Source of the DNA: Comamonas kerstersii
GTDB lineage: Bacteria; Pseudomonadota; Gammaproteobacteria; Burkholderiales; Burkholderiaceae_C
Length of the DNA stretch: 64,000 nucleotides
NCBI RefSeq assembly: GCF_008801935.1
Contig: NZ_VZOT01000003.1
Span: forward strand, 124,001-188,000
Reading direction: 5' to 3'
The position numbers were made by a program, and so were the translations under genes. The first letter of the stretch is position 1. Each line of letters starts with the position of its first letter. Below are positions 19,101 through 27,001 of the stretch, piece by piece. Below the pieces are notes generated by a model that made no database searches, was not told the DNA's origin, and saw only the letters and a list, made by a program, of their open reading frames with translations.

Positions 19101-19859
19101 GCGGCCGATCAGGCACTGGCCCACGGCATGCTGCAAGATCAAGGCAGCGCCCCCGTGCCCGTGTACTGGGCCGGTGCGGTCTGGCAGCAATCCGCCAGAA
19201 GTCTGGAATCACCGCTGGATGGCCAGCGCCACCTGCTCATCGTGCGTGGCGACACGGCGCGCTGGGGCCTGGTGGTGGATGAAGTGCTGGGCATGCAGGA
19301 AGTTGTGCTGCAGCCCCCGGCCCATCTGGAAGTGCCTGTGCCCGGCCTCATGGGCACGGCCACCATGCCATCAGGCCATGTGCTGCAGGTCTACGAGCCC
19401 TCCCCAGTGCTCATGGCACATGAAGCGCGCCTGCTGACCCAACCCGAAGAAGCCACCACGCTTGATACCCAGGAACCCGAGCGCCCACTGGTGCTGCTGG
19501 CCGATGACTCCATGAGCGTGCGCCGCCTGGCCCAGCACCTGCTGCAGACCCACGGCTACCGCATGGTGACAGCCACCGATGGCCTGGAAGCCCTGCAGCT
19601 GCTGGAAAACGGCGAACGCCCCACGCTGCTGATTGCCGACGTGGAAATGCCCAATATGGACGGCATGGAACTGCTGCGCCGCGTGCGCAATGACGAGCGC
19701 TTCGTCCAGCTGCCGGTGCTGATGCTCACGGCCCACACCGCTGGCCCCGTGAGCCAGAAGGCCATCAGCCTGGGCGCACAGGCCTTTCTCACCAAGCCCT
19801 ACTCGCCCAACGAGCTGCTGGCCCAGGTGCGCCGCTACAGCAAGCGCACAGACATCTGA
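16134..19859 (+). CDS. ChpA-like hybrid CheA kinase (Hpt, HATPase, CheW, receiver)
   Basis: A 1241-residue chemotaxis-type histidine kinase with its own receiver, resembling ChpA/PilL of type IV pilus systems. The N-terminal 500 residues are Gln/Ala-rich and include a degenerate Hpt-like helix bundle (about 350-450) without the HxxKG motif. The intact Hpt has HTLKGSARLAG with phospho-His about 580. The HATPase domain follows (EHLLRNSVAHG about 823, GRGIGMDAV about 920), then a CheW-like domain (about 960-1090). The receiver (about 1115-1241) has DD in LLADDS, phospho-Asp in LIADVEMPNMDG and Lys in LTKPYS. The ATG at 16134 is preferred over TTG at 16113. No pilG/H/I/J genes are adjacent; a chemoreceptor gene follows. 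Confidence 0.85.
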   Translation: MTETAQPSADSAPPDPRQLLLPSLAAMLQELAQRMPPTSVVHALQARQLLQQLLHAVQVLDLNALLQLMQAMDAPLQSYAMGAQPPAEKTGELLQLAARDALSYVHAISQQAQPSAQELFASYRALTKLSGKDTAHPADLWEQPWPIPHLPAPADTASITPSAELRTQLDQHVLALLQTGNPAFCSTLQQLCLGLSAHAQDATSWQLAAAWLEAVEYGLLDIDIYAKRMASRLLAFYASYAKGTQLPPDVLVRDLLFFCAQATDAAQQRQQSLPPLLQTIYQQCHPVDEWDEADAPSPAPEAAPGFVLETPPAPPSAPALPAFEAAPEIQPAQTLVSGLATQAQLEPDAEFLQQAENLSQQIEAQLALWLSQEAAPTHLPGETAGHASELSRLAWAAGCAEIATLAHQLQRCMQRMAADAPMAQRKTCQYAAEEIRRLLHQFAAGFMRRAHPQVIEALYQLYAQLPEPAITLNSPSNPAPELVEQAPEALETEATEAPPAPTAPTAPTAEPVSEPPLAADTATASEPVPVAAAPVLDAMHFSVFEEEMLALWPKLQSALKHWIKQPQEQAARQIVLRSLHTLKGSARLAGAMAWASQVHALEGLALDAPQEDGPRGPASLPAPIEALRIAFVALQQEMNERYPERQLSHLQQQPLDVVARHAQALWHSQDNSQQALTASQMSLQEIASGLQKLRAQIQDCAAWADTLMLHGDVDLPYEWHEELHDLVHALNDCTDDLGTAQQQLQQSMGDAQQALSSQASHLRALQHTLLYTRLLPLTHIQDRLTACVQQAAQDCGKSVQLYWQGADTVMERCVQEALTPALEHLLRNSVAHGIEAPAQRQAAKKAETGKILIRLHTAGLQQVLSLFDDGTGLNPEAIREKAVQMGLISADEPVDHARAAALILQPGLSTASQLTEVAGRGIGMDAVADIVRELGGTLHITSTPGKGCRMDITLPAPPQVEQVLALRAGSWRVTIPARSVEAVRRIPVAAADQALAHGMLQDQGSAPVPVYWAGAVWQQSARSLESPLDGQRHLLIVRGDTARWGLVVDEVLGMQEVVLQPPAHLEVPVPGLMGTATMPSGHVLQVYEPSPVLMAHEARLLTQPEEATTLDTQEPERPLVLLADDSMSVRRLAQHLLQTHGYRMVTATDGLEALQLLENGERPTLLIADVEMPNMDGMELLRRVRNDERFVQLPVLMLTAHTAGPVSQKAISLGAQAFLTKPYSPNELLAQVRRYSKRTDI

Positions 19860-20070
19860 TCGCATGGCCCTCGCGGCCATGCGCTGCAGGGCAGTGCAGA
19901 TATATCTCAGCTCAGCGCATCAAATGCGCTTCTTGCTGACACGATTGGCAATCGCAGATACATATCCTCACAGGCGCAACCAGTCTCCTGATGCGGGGGA
20001 CTGGCCCGACAGCACCGCCACGACACTGCTTGCCGTGCGGTTTCGCCCCACACCTACGAGTAAGAACAGC

Positions 20071-21615
20071 ATGCGCAACAACCAGCCGGTGACCAGTCAC
20101 GAGCACCTGATCAGCGACAACGCCACGCTGATGTCTACCACTGACCCCAATAGCTACATCAGCTATGCCAATGCTGCCTTTGTGGAAGCCAGTGGCTACA
20201 GCATTGATGATCTGCGCAGCCAGCCGCACAACATCGTGCGCCACCCGGACATGCCCAAAGAGGCATTCGCCGACATGTGGGCCACACTCAAGTCCGGTGA
20301 ACCCTGGAGTGCCCTGGTCAAAAACCGCCGCCAGAACGGTGACTACTACTGGGTGCGTGCCAATGCCGTACCCATCATCCGCAACGGCCAGACCATGGGC
20401 TATATGTCCGTGCGTACCAAGGCCTCGTCGGACGAAATTCATGCCGTCAGCAAGCTGTACGCAGCCATGCGCGCCGGCCAGGCCAAGGGCGTGCGCCTGT
20501 ACAAGGGCGTGCTGATTCGCACTGGGCTGGGCAAGATTCTGTCTGCGGGCAAGCTCATGGGCCTGCGCACCCGCATGCGTCTGAACATGCTGTCGCTGTG
20601 GCTGATTGCCTGCGCAGGCAGCCTGGCACTGGTGGGTACAGGCACCACGGGACTGAGCGTGGTGGCTCTGCTCACAGTGCTGTTCCTTGTGGGCTGCGGC
20701 ATGCTGGAGTCGCAGTTTGCACGCCCCATTGAACAACTGCGCAAGCAAGCACTGGACGTCGCCACCGGCAACAACCGTGATGCCATGCCCATTGACCGCG
20801 TCGATGAAATCGGCATCACCATGCGCGCCGTCAGCCAGCTGGGCCTGATGTTCCGCTGGCTGATTGATGATGTGAGCCAGCAGGTGCTGAGCGTGCGCTC
20901 GGCCGTGGAAGAAATCGCCAAGGGCAATCTGGACCTGAGCGAACGCACGGAACGCTCTGCTTCCAACGTGCAGCAGACAGCCTCTTTCATGGAGCAAATG
21001 ACCAGCACCGTGGAAAACAATGCCAACACCGCCGTACAGGCATCGAACCTGGCGCAGCAGACCTCGTCTTCTGCCAGCCAGGGCGGTCAGGCCATGCACA
21101 AGGTGTCTGACGTGATGAGCGAAATTTCCACCAGTGCCAACCGCATGAACGACATCATTGGCACCATCGACTCCATCGCCTTCCAGACCAACATCCTCGC
21201 GCTCAATGCAGCCGTGGAAGCTGCTCGCGCTGGTGAGCAGGGCCGTGGCTTTGCCGTGGTGGCCTCGGAAGTGCGCTCACTGGCGCAGCGCAGTGCCACC
21301 GCCGCCAAGGAAATCAAGGACCTGATCAACAACTGCGTAGACAAGGTGCAAAACGGCACCGCACTGGTCAACCACACCCAGACAGAAATCGAAGCCATCG
21401 TGCAGCAGGTGCAGCAGGTCTCCTCCCTGATCACCGAAATCAGCGCCGCCACGCGTGAACAGCGCGACGGCATTCTGGAAGCCAGCCAGTCCATCGGCCA
21501 GATGGATGCCATCACCCAGCAAAACGCAGCGCTGGTAGAACAAAGCGCGGCCGCTTCGCAGAGCCTGGAGAGCCAGACGCAGCGACTGGTTGAGGCCGTC
21601 GGCGTCTTCCACTGA
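20071..21615 (+). CDS. Aer-like methyl-accepting chemotaxis protein with PAS domain
   Basis: A 514-residue chemoreceptor. The N-terminal PAS domain (about 15-120) contains NSYISYANAAFVEASGYS and HNIVRHPDMP, the pattern of the FAD-binding Aer PAS that senses redox state or oxygen. One hydrophobic region (about 170-215) probably forms a helical hairpin in the membrane with no periplasmic domain. A HAMP segment and the signalling domain follow, with the hairpin tip QTNILALNAAVEAARAGEQG near residue 370. No C-terminal pentapeptide for CheR/CheB is seen. The ATG at 20071 was chosen because it precedes the PAS domain directly. It lies 211 bp after the CheA-like gene, so it may have its own promoter. 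Confidence 0.9.
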   Translation: MRNNQPVTSHEHLISDNATLMSTTDPNSYISYANAAFVEASGYSIDDLRSQPHNIVRHPDMPKEAFADMWATLKSGEPWSALVKNRRQNGDYYWVRANAVPIIRNGQTMGYMSVRTKASSDEIHAVSKLYAAMRAGQAKGVRLYKGVLIRTGLGKILSAGKLMGLRTRMRLNMLSLWLIACAGSLALVGTGTTGLSVVALLTVLFLVGCGMLESQFARPIEQLRKQALDVATGNNRDAMPIDRVDEIGITMRAVSQLGLMFRWLIDDVSQQVLSVRSAVEEIAKGNLDLSERTERSASNVQQTASFMEQMTSTVENNANTAVQASNLAQQTSSSASQGGQAMHKVSDVMSEISTSANRMNDIIGTIDSIAFQTNILALNAAVEAARAGEQGRGFAVVASEVRSLAQRSATAAKEIKDLINNCVDKVQNGTALVNHTQTEIEAIVQQVQQVSSLITEISAATREQRDGILEASQSIGQMDAITQQNAALVEQSAAASQSLESQTQRLVEAVGVFH

Positions 21616-21640
21616 AAGCTTCACAGACTCGCCCATAAAA

Positions 21641-21684
21641 AACGCCTTTCCAGGACTGCAAAAATCCTGGAAAGGCGTTGTCTT
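21641..21684. terminator. terminator after chemoreceptor gene (convergent)
   Basis: AACGCCTTTCCAGGA pairs perfectly with TCCTGGAAAGGCGTT (21665-21679) around CTGCAAAAA. It sits between the chemoreceptor and the convergent DUF3297 gene. Confidence 0.85.
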
Positions 21685-21710
21685 TGCGCAGCGCGTGCTT
21701 GGCGTGCGTC

Positions 21711-21959
21711 TTAGCGGTAGAAAGCTTCGACCTGGCCCTTGAGCTTGATCAGCAGAGGACGGCCCTTGCGGTCCAGCGTCTTGCCAGCGGGCACCTTGAC
21801 CCAGCCTTCGCTGATGCAGTATTCCTCCACATCATTGCGTTCCTTGCCATTGAAGCGGATGCCGATGTCGTGCTCAAACACTTCACGGACAAAAAACTTG
21901 CTGCTGGGGTCAATCGACAGGTGATCTGGCAGTTCTGGGCGTGCTGTAGCTTCAGTCAT
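21711..21959 (-). CDS. DUF3297 family small protein
   Basis: An 82-residue cytosolic protein of unknown function. It matches my memory of DUF3297, which covers the whole chain: PDHLSIDPSSKFF near the start, FEHDIGIRFNGKERNDVEEYCISEGWVKV in the middle (quoted in part: GIRFNGKERNDVEEY), and KGRPLLIKLKG near the end. The ATG at 21959 follows a GGAAAA ribosome site and is preferred to a start 36 nt further out. It is convergent with the chemoreceptor gene and divergent from the GST gene. Confidence 0.78.
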   Translation of the reverse strand: MTEATARPELPDHLSIDPSSKFFVREVFEHDIGIRFNGKERNDVEEYCISEGWVKVPAGKTLDRKGRPLLIKLKGQVEAFYR

Positions 21960-22205
21960 AGTTTTTCCATGTTTGCGGGGCTGACAACGCCCCATTCATC
22001 TCAGCGCGCCATTGTCCTGCATTTCACAAGGCCCTCGGGCGCATCGCCTGACTGTGTGACGGTCAACCGGTCTGCTGCGCAAAGTAACAAAGCCAGGTGC
22101 GACTTGCCCGGCCACACCACCGGCCTGCGGCGAAACGCGTACATTTCCAAGGCTGATGTGCGGCGCAGCTGCCGCGCACAATCTTCTTACTTTTCTCGCC
22201 ACTGC

Positions 22206-22880
22206 ATGAACGCCTCTGCTTTGCCCATTCTGTATTCCTTCCGCCGCTGCCCCTATGCCATGCGTGCGCGCCTTGCGCTGGCCCATGCTGGCCTGGCCTG
22301 CGAACTGCGTGAAATCAATCTGCGCAACAAGCCGCAGGCGCTGCTGGCCGCATCCCCCAAGGGCACGGTGCCCGTGCTGGTGCTGCAGGATGGCAAGGTG
22401 ATTGAGCAGAGTCTGGACATCATGCTGCACGCACTGCAGGCACATGACCCCGATGGCTGGCTCACACCCACCCAGGGCACAATGCAAGACATGCTGGCGC
22501 TGATTGCACGCAATGACGGCTTCTTCAAGCAGGCGCTGGACCGCTGCAAATACCCTGAGCGCTACAGCGCAGAAGCAGTGACACAGGCCCAGCAAGACGC
22601 CAGCACATGGCTGAGCGCGCTGAATGAGCAGCTGGCTGCCACCGGCTTTCTGTTTGGCATGAACCCCAGCCTGGCCGACATGGCACTGCGACCCTTTGTG
22701 CGCCAGTTCGCACGCATTGACGAAGCACAGTGGGCCGAGCGGCCCTGGCCGCACCTGCAGGACTGGCTGCAGCGCTGGATTGACTCTGCCCTGTTTGCCG
22801 AAATCATGGAAACCTATCCCGGCTGGGTGCCCGGCACCACAGGCCCGACCTTCAGCACCAGCAGCGTGGCATCGGCCTGA
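22206..22880 (+). CDS. glutathione S-transferase family protein
   Basis: A 224-residue soluble protein with a thioredoxin-like N-terminal domain. ILYSFRRCPYAMRARLAL carries a CPYA motif, like glutaredoxin-type or omega/beta GSTs with a catalytic cysteine. KGTVPVLVLQDGKVIEQSLDI supplies the cis-proline and glutathione gamma-glutamyl site. The C-terminal helical domain (about 90-210) includes GMNPSLADMALRPFVRQF, where beta-class and omega enzymes have the conserved Asp. The substrate is unknown. The ATG at 22206 was chosen because the fold starts immediately after it. It ends at a long palindromic repeat shared with convergent rluE. Confidence 0.85.
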   Translation: MNASALPILYSFRRCPYAMRARLALAHAGLACELREINLRNKPQALLAASPKGTVPVLVLQDGKVIEQSLDIMLHALQAHDPDGWLTPTQGTMQDMLALIARNDGFFKQALDRCKYPERYSAEAVTQAQQDASTWLSALNEQLAATGFLFGMNPSLADMALRPFVRQFARIDEAQWAERPWPHLQDWLQRWIDSALFAEIMETYPGWVPGTTGPTFSTSSVASA

Positions 22881-22921
22881 TGACGAACTAAACGCCGCCG
22901 CCTCTTCGCTGCACGCTCCAT

Positions 22922-23013
22922 AAAAAAGAGCTGCCAGCGCTTGATTGATAAGGGTTTCAAGATCAAATAATTTTGAAATCCTTTATTTATCAGCGCTGGC
23001 AGCTCTTCTTTTT
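22922..23013. repeat. full-length intergenic palindromic repeat / bidirectional terminator
   Basis: The outer arms are AAGAGCTGCCAGCGCTTGAT (22926-22945) and ATCAGCGCTGGCAGCTCTT (22989-23007), pairing over about 19 bp with one bulge. The interior also pairs imperfectly (ATAAGGGTTTCAA with TTTGAAATCCTTTAT). T-runs flank both ends. It sits at the convergent 3' ends of the GST gene and rluE. Confidence 0.8.
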
Positions 23014-23025
23014 GAGATCAACAGT

Positions 23026-23715
23026 TTACGACTTCTTGTTGAACCATGCCCCGGGGCGGCGTGGTGCAGTCACTTTGCTGTTGCGTGGTTCTCCAGCTAC
23101 CGCGCGCCCATAGCGCACAGGCACACCGGAGCGGGTGGTGCCTGCAGAGCTGGCCGCGCCCCAGGCAATGTCCTCGCGTGCAATCGACTTCCAGCAGCCG
23201 GGCTGCAGATCGTCCAGCTGCAAATTTGCAATGCTGCGGCGTATCAGCCGCAAGGTGGGATGGCCAATGGCCGCCGTCATCTTGCGCACCTGGCGGTTCT
23301 TGCCCTCCACCACGGTGATCTCCAGCCACACGTCCTGCACGCTCTTGCGCACGCGCACGGGCGGGTCGCGCGGGGGCACCTCGGGCTGTGGTTCCAGCAG
23401 CTGCACTTCACACGGCAAGGTGGTGTAGTCCTCAATGCGCAGACCCTCGCGCATGCACTGCAGGGCCGCCTCATCAGGCACGCGCTCGACCAATGCCCAG
23501 TAGGTCTTGGGTTTCTGGTTGCGCGGGTTGAGCAGCTGCTCAATCAGCGGGCCATCGTCAGTAAGCAGCAGCAGGCCTTCAGAGTCCTTGTCCAGACGTC
23601 CGGCAGGGTACACCCCCTTAGGCAGATCAAACTCTGCCAGCGAGCGTGCGCCATCCTCCGGCGTGAACTGGGAAAGGACGCCATAGGGCTTGTGAAAAAG
23701 AATGTACTGAGGCAT
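23026..23715 (-). CDS. rluE: 23S rRNA pseudouridine synthase RluE (RsuA family)
   Basis: RluE isomerises U2457 of 23S rRNA to pseudouridine. ILFHKPYGVLSQFTPEDG, AGRLDKDSEGLLLLTDDG (catalytic Asp42), KTYWALVERVPD, PPRDPPVRVRKS and GKNRQVRKMTAAIGHPTLRLIR match E. coli RluE in order. No S4 domain is present, as in RluE. The ATG at 23715 is preferred over a TTG 45 nt upstream because the fold begins at once. Extra C-terminal residues past the RluE core (about 30) are basic and low complexity. It ends beside the long palindromic repeat. Confidence 0.9.
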   Translation of the reverse strand: MPQYILFHKPYGVLSQFTPEDGARSLAEFDLPKGVYPAGRLDKDSEGLLLLTDDGPLIEQLLNPRNQKPKTYWALVERVPDEAALQCMREGLRIEDYTTLPCEVQLLEPQPEVPPRDPPVRVRKSVQDVWLEITVVEGKNRQVRKMTAAIGHPTLRLIRRSIANLQLDDLQPGCWKSIAREDIAWGAASSAGTTRSGVPVRYGRAVAGEPRNSKVTAPRRPGAWFNKKS

Positions 23716-23762
23716 GCCCGAGAAGATCACCCAATGTGCAAAGGCCAGATTGTCCTGCAAAC

Positions 23763-23788
23763 AAAAAAGCCGGCGCTAAGGCCGGCTT
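23763..23788 (-). terminator. terminator of SWIB gene
   Basis: AAGCCGGC and GCCGGCTT pair around a 6-nt loop, followed on the minus strand by TTTTTTG. It is 19 nt after the SWIB stop. Confidence 0.8.
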
Positions 23789-23807
23789 GATGTGAAGCAT
23801 CCGTGAA

Positions 23808-24107
23808 TTACTTGACGTGCTTGCCGATCAGGCCAGCCATTTCAAACATGGACACTTGGGGCTTGCCAAACACTTCCTTGAGCTTGGCGTCCGCATTGAT
23901 CATGCGCTTGTTGGCAGCATCCTGCAGATTGTTCGCTTTGATGTAAACCCACAGCTTGCTGATGATTTCTGTGCGAGGCAGGGGTTCCGAACCCACCACA
24001 GCAGCCAGAGCGGCGCTAGGTGTGAGGGGCTTCATGAAGGCTGCGTTAGGAGTGCGCTTTTTCGCGGGTGCTGCGGCTGCAGCAGTTGCCTTCTTTGCAG
24101 TTGCCAT
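23808..24107 (-). CDS. SWIB/MDM2-domain protein
   Basis: A 99-residue protein with an N-terminal Ala/Lys-rich, histone-H1-like tail (about 1-20, MATAKKATAAAAAPAKKR) and a SWIB domain (about 25-97). The core reads LPRTEIISKLWVYIKANNLQD, then MINADAKLKEVFG, as in SWIB domains of chlamydiae and proteobacteria. The eukaryotic domain occurs in chromatin remodellers; the bacterial role is not established. The basic tail suggests DNA binding (inference). It is monocistronic, with its own terminator, and divergent from the rraA-like gene. Confidence 0.85.
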   Translation of the reverse strand: MATAKKATAAAAAPAKKRTPNAAFMKPLTPSAALAAVVGSEPLPRTEIISKLWVYIKANNLQDAANKRMINADAKLKEVFGKPQVSMFEMAGLIGKHVK

Positions 24108-24363
24108 GTTTGCTTTCCTTATTGGGTGAAGTTATGCCAGAGAGCATAAGAGTTCTACGCCACGCGGCGCGCTAACTCTGGCTCTGCCAAATGCTAATGG
24201 GAAAAAAATGCCTTTCCAAGCGGTAGAACCATTTTTTTTCTTCCATTTGTTGCGAGGAACCCCCGAAAGCTTAAAAAACTGTCAGATTCCTTGGCAAAAC
24301 GCGAATTTCAGTGCGAGCATGCCGCGCCAAGCAGCCCATCACAACATGCATGAAGGAGTACCA

Positions 24364-24867
24364 ATGAGCATTGTTTTCCAGACCTGCGATCTGTGCGATG
24401 CGCACAAACACGACGACAGCGGAGCCTTTCGCGTACTGCCCCCACTGTTCGGACACTTTGGTGGTCTGCCGCAATTTGCAGGCAGTGTCGTGACGGTGAA
24501 ATGCTTTGAAGACAACAGCCTGGTCAAACAGCTGCTGGACACCCCCGGCCAGGGCCGGGTGCTGGTGGTGGACGGCGGCGGCTCTGTGCGCAGGGCGCTG
24601 GTGGGCGGCAATCTGGCAGCTGCCGCCGAGCGCAATGGCTGGGCAGGCATTGTGGTGCACGGCTGCGTGCGCGATGCCGCCGAACTGCGCGAAGCCAAGG
24701 TTGGCATTGCAGCACTGGGCCTGATGCCCATGCCCACCGAAAAACGCGGCCAAGGCCAGCAGAACGTGGTGCTGGACATTGCCGGTGCGCGCGTTGCACC
24801 CGGCGACTGGCTCTACGCCGATGAAGACGGCATCGTGCTCTCAAGCACCGCCATCCATCAGGCATAA
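24364..24867 (+). CDS. rraA: RraA-like protein (RNase E regulator / HMG aldolase family)
   Basis: A 167-residue protein of the RraA family. E. coli RraA binds and inhibits RNase E; close relatives are 4-hydroxy-4-methyl-2-oxoglutarate/oxaloacetate aldolases. Family marks are CDLCDAHKHD, LLDTPGQGRVLVVDGGGS, ALVGGNLAAAAERNGWAG and GCVRDAAELRE, the last carrying the Arg-Asp pair used for metal and substrate binding in the aldolases. The presence of GxVRD means aldolase or oxaloacetate decarboxylase activity cannot be excluded. The ATG at 24364 has an AAGGAG just upstream. A terminator follows, so it is transcribed alone. Confidence 0.85.
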   Translation: MSIVFQTCDLCDAHKHDDSGAFRVLPPLFGHFGGLPQFAGSVVTVKCFEDNSLVKQLLDTPGQGRVLVVDGGGSVRRALVGGNLAAAAERNGWAGIVVHGCVRDAAELREAKVGIAALGLMPMPTEKRGQGQQNVVLDIAGARVAPGDWLYADEDGIVLSSTAIHQA

Positions 24868-24888
24868 AACCATCTTGTCCCTGCAGAC

Positions 24889-24922
24889 AAGCCCCATGGC
24901 GCTACCGCCCGGGGCTTTTTTT
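24889..24922 (+). terminator. terminator of rraA-like gene
   Basis: AAGCCCC (24889-24895) pairs with GGGGCTT (24911-24917), with GGC/GCC pairing possible inside, followed by TTTTTT. Confidence 0.75.
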
Positions 24923-25230
24923 GCGCTTTTCGTGTCAGCGCATCTGTTTATGAACGAGCAGACACGGATTTTTCATTGCATACAAAGCACTTTTCACCAA
25001 GTGAAAAACATGTCACACCATCGCCTGAAAATTCATTTCAGACTGAAGCATCTCAATTCACATTGAGAAATTTACTCGTAAAGCATTGATTTTTAAATGA
25101 AAAATATTTAGTCTTGTATAAGACATAAGATATTGCTCAAGTCTTCTATAAGACTTAAATTTATCTCCAAGCCGCACACAAAACGGCAGACAAGTTTTTC
25201 ACTTTTGCTTGCCTTTGATTGGAGACTGAA
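24923..25230. promoter_or_regulatory. aceA upstream region
   Basis: This AT-rich 308-bp gap separates the rraA-like terminator from aceA. No gene is supported. The stretch 25060-25165 is markedly AT-rich and holds two near-identical palindromes (separate entry). GGAGA at 25220-25224 is the likely aceA ribosome-binding site. A short run of start-less codons around 24950 is not a credible gene. Confidence 0.6.
25111..25154. promoter_or_regulatory. paired operator-like palindromes upstream of aceA
   Basis: GTCTTGTATAAGAC (25111-25124) and GTCTTCTATAAGAC (25141-25154) differ only in the spacer. The centres are 30 bp apart, three helical turns, so both face the same side of DNA. They lie about 77-120 bp before the aceA start. 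This is the pattern of a dimeric repressor or activator bound cooperatively. The regulator is not encoded in the window. Confidence 0.7.
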
Positions 25231-26562
25231 ATGCCTGAATCCCTGAACCACCAACTGAGCCGTGAACAGCAGATCGCCGCCCTGGAAAAAGACTGGGCCC
25301 AGAACCCTCGCTGGAAGGGCGTAAAGCGCGGCTACTCTGCCGCCGATGTGGTCCGTCTGCGTGGCAGCCTGCAGCCTGATTACACCCTGGCCAAGCGCGG
25401 TGCTGAAAAGCTGTGGGAAAAAATCAATGGCACTGCCAAGAAGGGCTATGTGAACGCCTTCGGTGCCATCACTGCAGGCCAGGCCATGCAGCAGGCAAAG
25501 GCAGGTCTGGAAGCCGTGTACCTGTCGGGCTGGCAAGTCGCTGCAGATGGCAACACCTCCGAGACCATGTACCCCGACCAGTCGCTGTACGCCTACGACT
25601 CGGTGCCTACCATGGTGCGCCGCATCAACAACACCTTCAAGCGTGCTGATGAAATCCAGTGGAGCCGTGGCATCAACCCTGGTGATGCGGAGTTCATCGA
25701 CTACTTCCTGCCCATCGTGGCTGACGCAGAAGCCGGTTTCGGCGGCGTGCTCAATGCTTTCGAGCTGATGAAGAACATGATCGCCGCAGGCGCTTCGGGC
25801 GTGCACTTTGAAGACCAGCTGGCAGCCGTGAAGAAGTGTGGCCACATGGGCGGCAAGGTGCTGGTGCCTACCCAGGAAGCCATCGAAAAGCTGATCGCGG
25901 CCCGCTTTGCAGCGGACGTGATGGGTGTGTCCACCATCGTGCTGGCCCGTACCGATGCAGAAGCGGCCAACCTGATCACTTCGGACCACGATGCCAATGA
26001 CAAGCCATTCCTGACTGGCGAGCGTACCCAGGAAGGTTTCTACCGTGTCAAGAACGGTCTGGAGCAGGCCATCAGCCGTGGCGTTGCCTACGCCCCCTAC
26101 GCTGACCTGGTGTGGTGCGAAACCGGCACACCTGACCTGGGCTTTGCCCGTGAGTTCGCCCAGGCCGTGCACGCTGCCTGCCCCGGCAAGCTGCTGAGCT
26201 ACAACTGCTCGCCCTCCTTCAACTGGAAGAAGAATCTGGACGACAAGACCATTGCCAAGTTCCAGGAAGAACTGTCCGCGCTGGGCTACAAGTTCCAGTT
26301 CATCACCCTGGCGGGCATTCACGTCAACTGGTTCAACACCTTCAAGTTCGCCCATGCATATGCTCGCGGCGAAGGCATGAAGCACTACGTGGAAATGGTG
26401 CAGGAGCCCGAATTCGCTGCCCGCGAGCAAGGCTATACCTTCGTGTCGCACCAGCAGGAAGTGGGCGCTGGTTACTTCGACGAAGTGACCACGGTCATCC
26501 AGGGCGGCACTTCCTCCGTGAAGGCGCTCGCTGGCTCCACCGAAGAAGAACAGTTCCACTGA
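25231..26562 (+). CDS. aceA: isocitrate lyase
   Basis: Isocitrate lyase splits isocitrate into glyoxylate and succinate, opening the glyoxylate shunt for growth on acetate or fatty acids. The 443-residue length is close to E. coli AceA (434). The active-site loop [14 protein letters not shown] places the catalytic cysteine at 203. Other marks are [32 protein letters not shown] and [12 protein letters not shown]. The ATG at 25231 follows GGAGA; an in-frame TTG 12 nt upstream is less likely. Malate synthase is not in the window. Transcription probably depends on the two palindromes upstream. Confidence 0.96.
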   Translation: MPESLNHQLSREQQIAALEKDWAQNPRWKGVKRGYSAADVVRLRGSLQPDYTLAKRGAEKLWEKINGTAKKGYVNAFGAITAGQAMQQAKAGLEAVYLSGWQVAADGNTSETMYPDQSLYAYDSVPTMVRRINNTFKRADEIQWSRGINPGDAEFIDYFLPIVADAEAGFGGVLNAFELMKNMIAAGASGVHFEDQLAAVKKCGHMGGKVLVPTQEAIEKLIAARFAADVMGVSTIVLARTDAEAANLITSDHDANDKPFLTGERTQEGFYRVKNGLEQAISRGVAYAPYADLVWCETGTPDLGFAREFAQAVHAACPGKLLSYNCSPSFNWKKNLDDKTIAKFQEELSALGYKFQFITLAGIHVNWFNTFKFAHAYARGEGMKHYVEMVQEPEFAAREQGYTFVSHQQEVGAGYFDEVTTVIQGGTSSVKALAGSTEEEQFH

Positions 26563-26581
26563 TCACCTCGTGTGCATGCAC

Positions 26582-26659
26582 AGGCAGTGCATCCCGCACT
26601 GCCTCATCCGGTTCGTAGATGTGGCTTGATGCCCACGGTGAGTACCGTGGGCTTTTTTT
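26582..26659 (+). terminator. tandem hairpins ending aceA transcript
   Basis: First hairpin AGGCAGTGC/GCACTGCCT (26582-26604) has no T-run. The second, GCCCACGGT/ACCGTGGGC (26631-26652) with a GAGT loop, is followed by TTTTTTT and is a strong intrinsic terminator. Confidence 0.85.
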
Positions 26660-26779
26660 CGCACGCCTGCGTTGCCTGCCCGTCAAGCTGCCACATGCTG
26701 CATCAGTGTGTGCAAACTTTGCAGATTCCCGGCATAGCCCTAGCCAGTTTCAGCTGCCTGCACATTTGTCCTGCAAGGC

Positions 26780-27001
26780 AGGGAGCAGGTGTGTAGAATC
26801 CCGCCCCAATCGCGCGCGCCAGCGCAAGGGCTCTCCACCGGGACTTGCAGGCACGTGCGACAACGACTTTCAGGCCCCGCTATGCACATGCATGTGTAGC
26901 GGGGTCTTTTACGTCGTAGAACGCAATTGGTGCGTGTGCGCAGCCTTGTGTTCGCACGCAATTGCATTCCATCAGAAAACAGGCCCTCGAAGGCCAGATT
27001 T
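26780..27001 (+). promoter_or_regulatory. structured leader of amino acid/polyamine permease operon
   Basis: Possible -10 element TAGAAT near 26795. Hairpin 1: CCCCGCTA (26875-26882) pairs with TAGCGGGG (26897-26904), enclosing the palindrome CACATGCATGTG, followed by TCTTTTA; it resembles an intrinsic terminator or attenuator. Hairpin 2: GCAATTGGTGCG (26923-26934) pairs with CGCACGCAATTGC (26953-26965) with one bulged G. I could not match it to a known riboswitch class. The region 26660-26780 before it shows nothing else. It could instead be a separate small RNA ending at hairpin 1. Confidence 0.5.

Noticed and set aside
26780-26910. Possible SAH, ykkC or 6S RNA
   Set aside because: The conserved cores of these classes could not be matched by eye; kept only as an unclassified structured leader.
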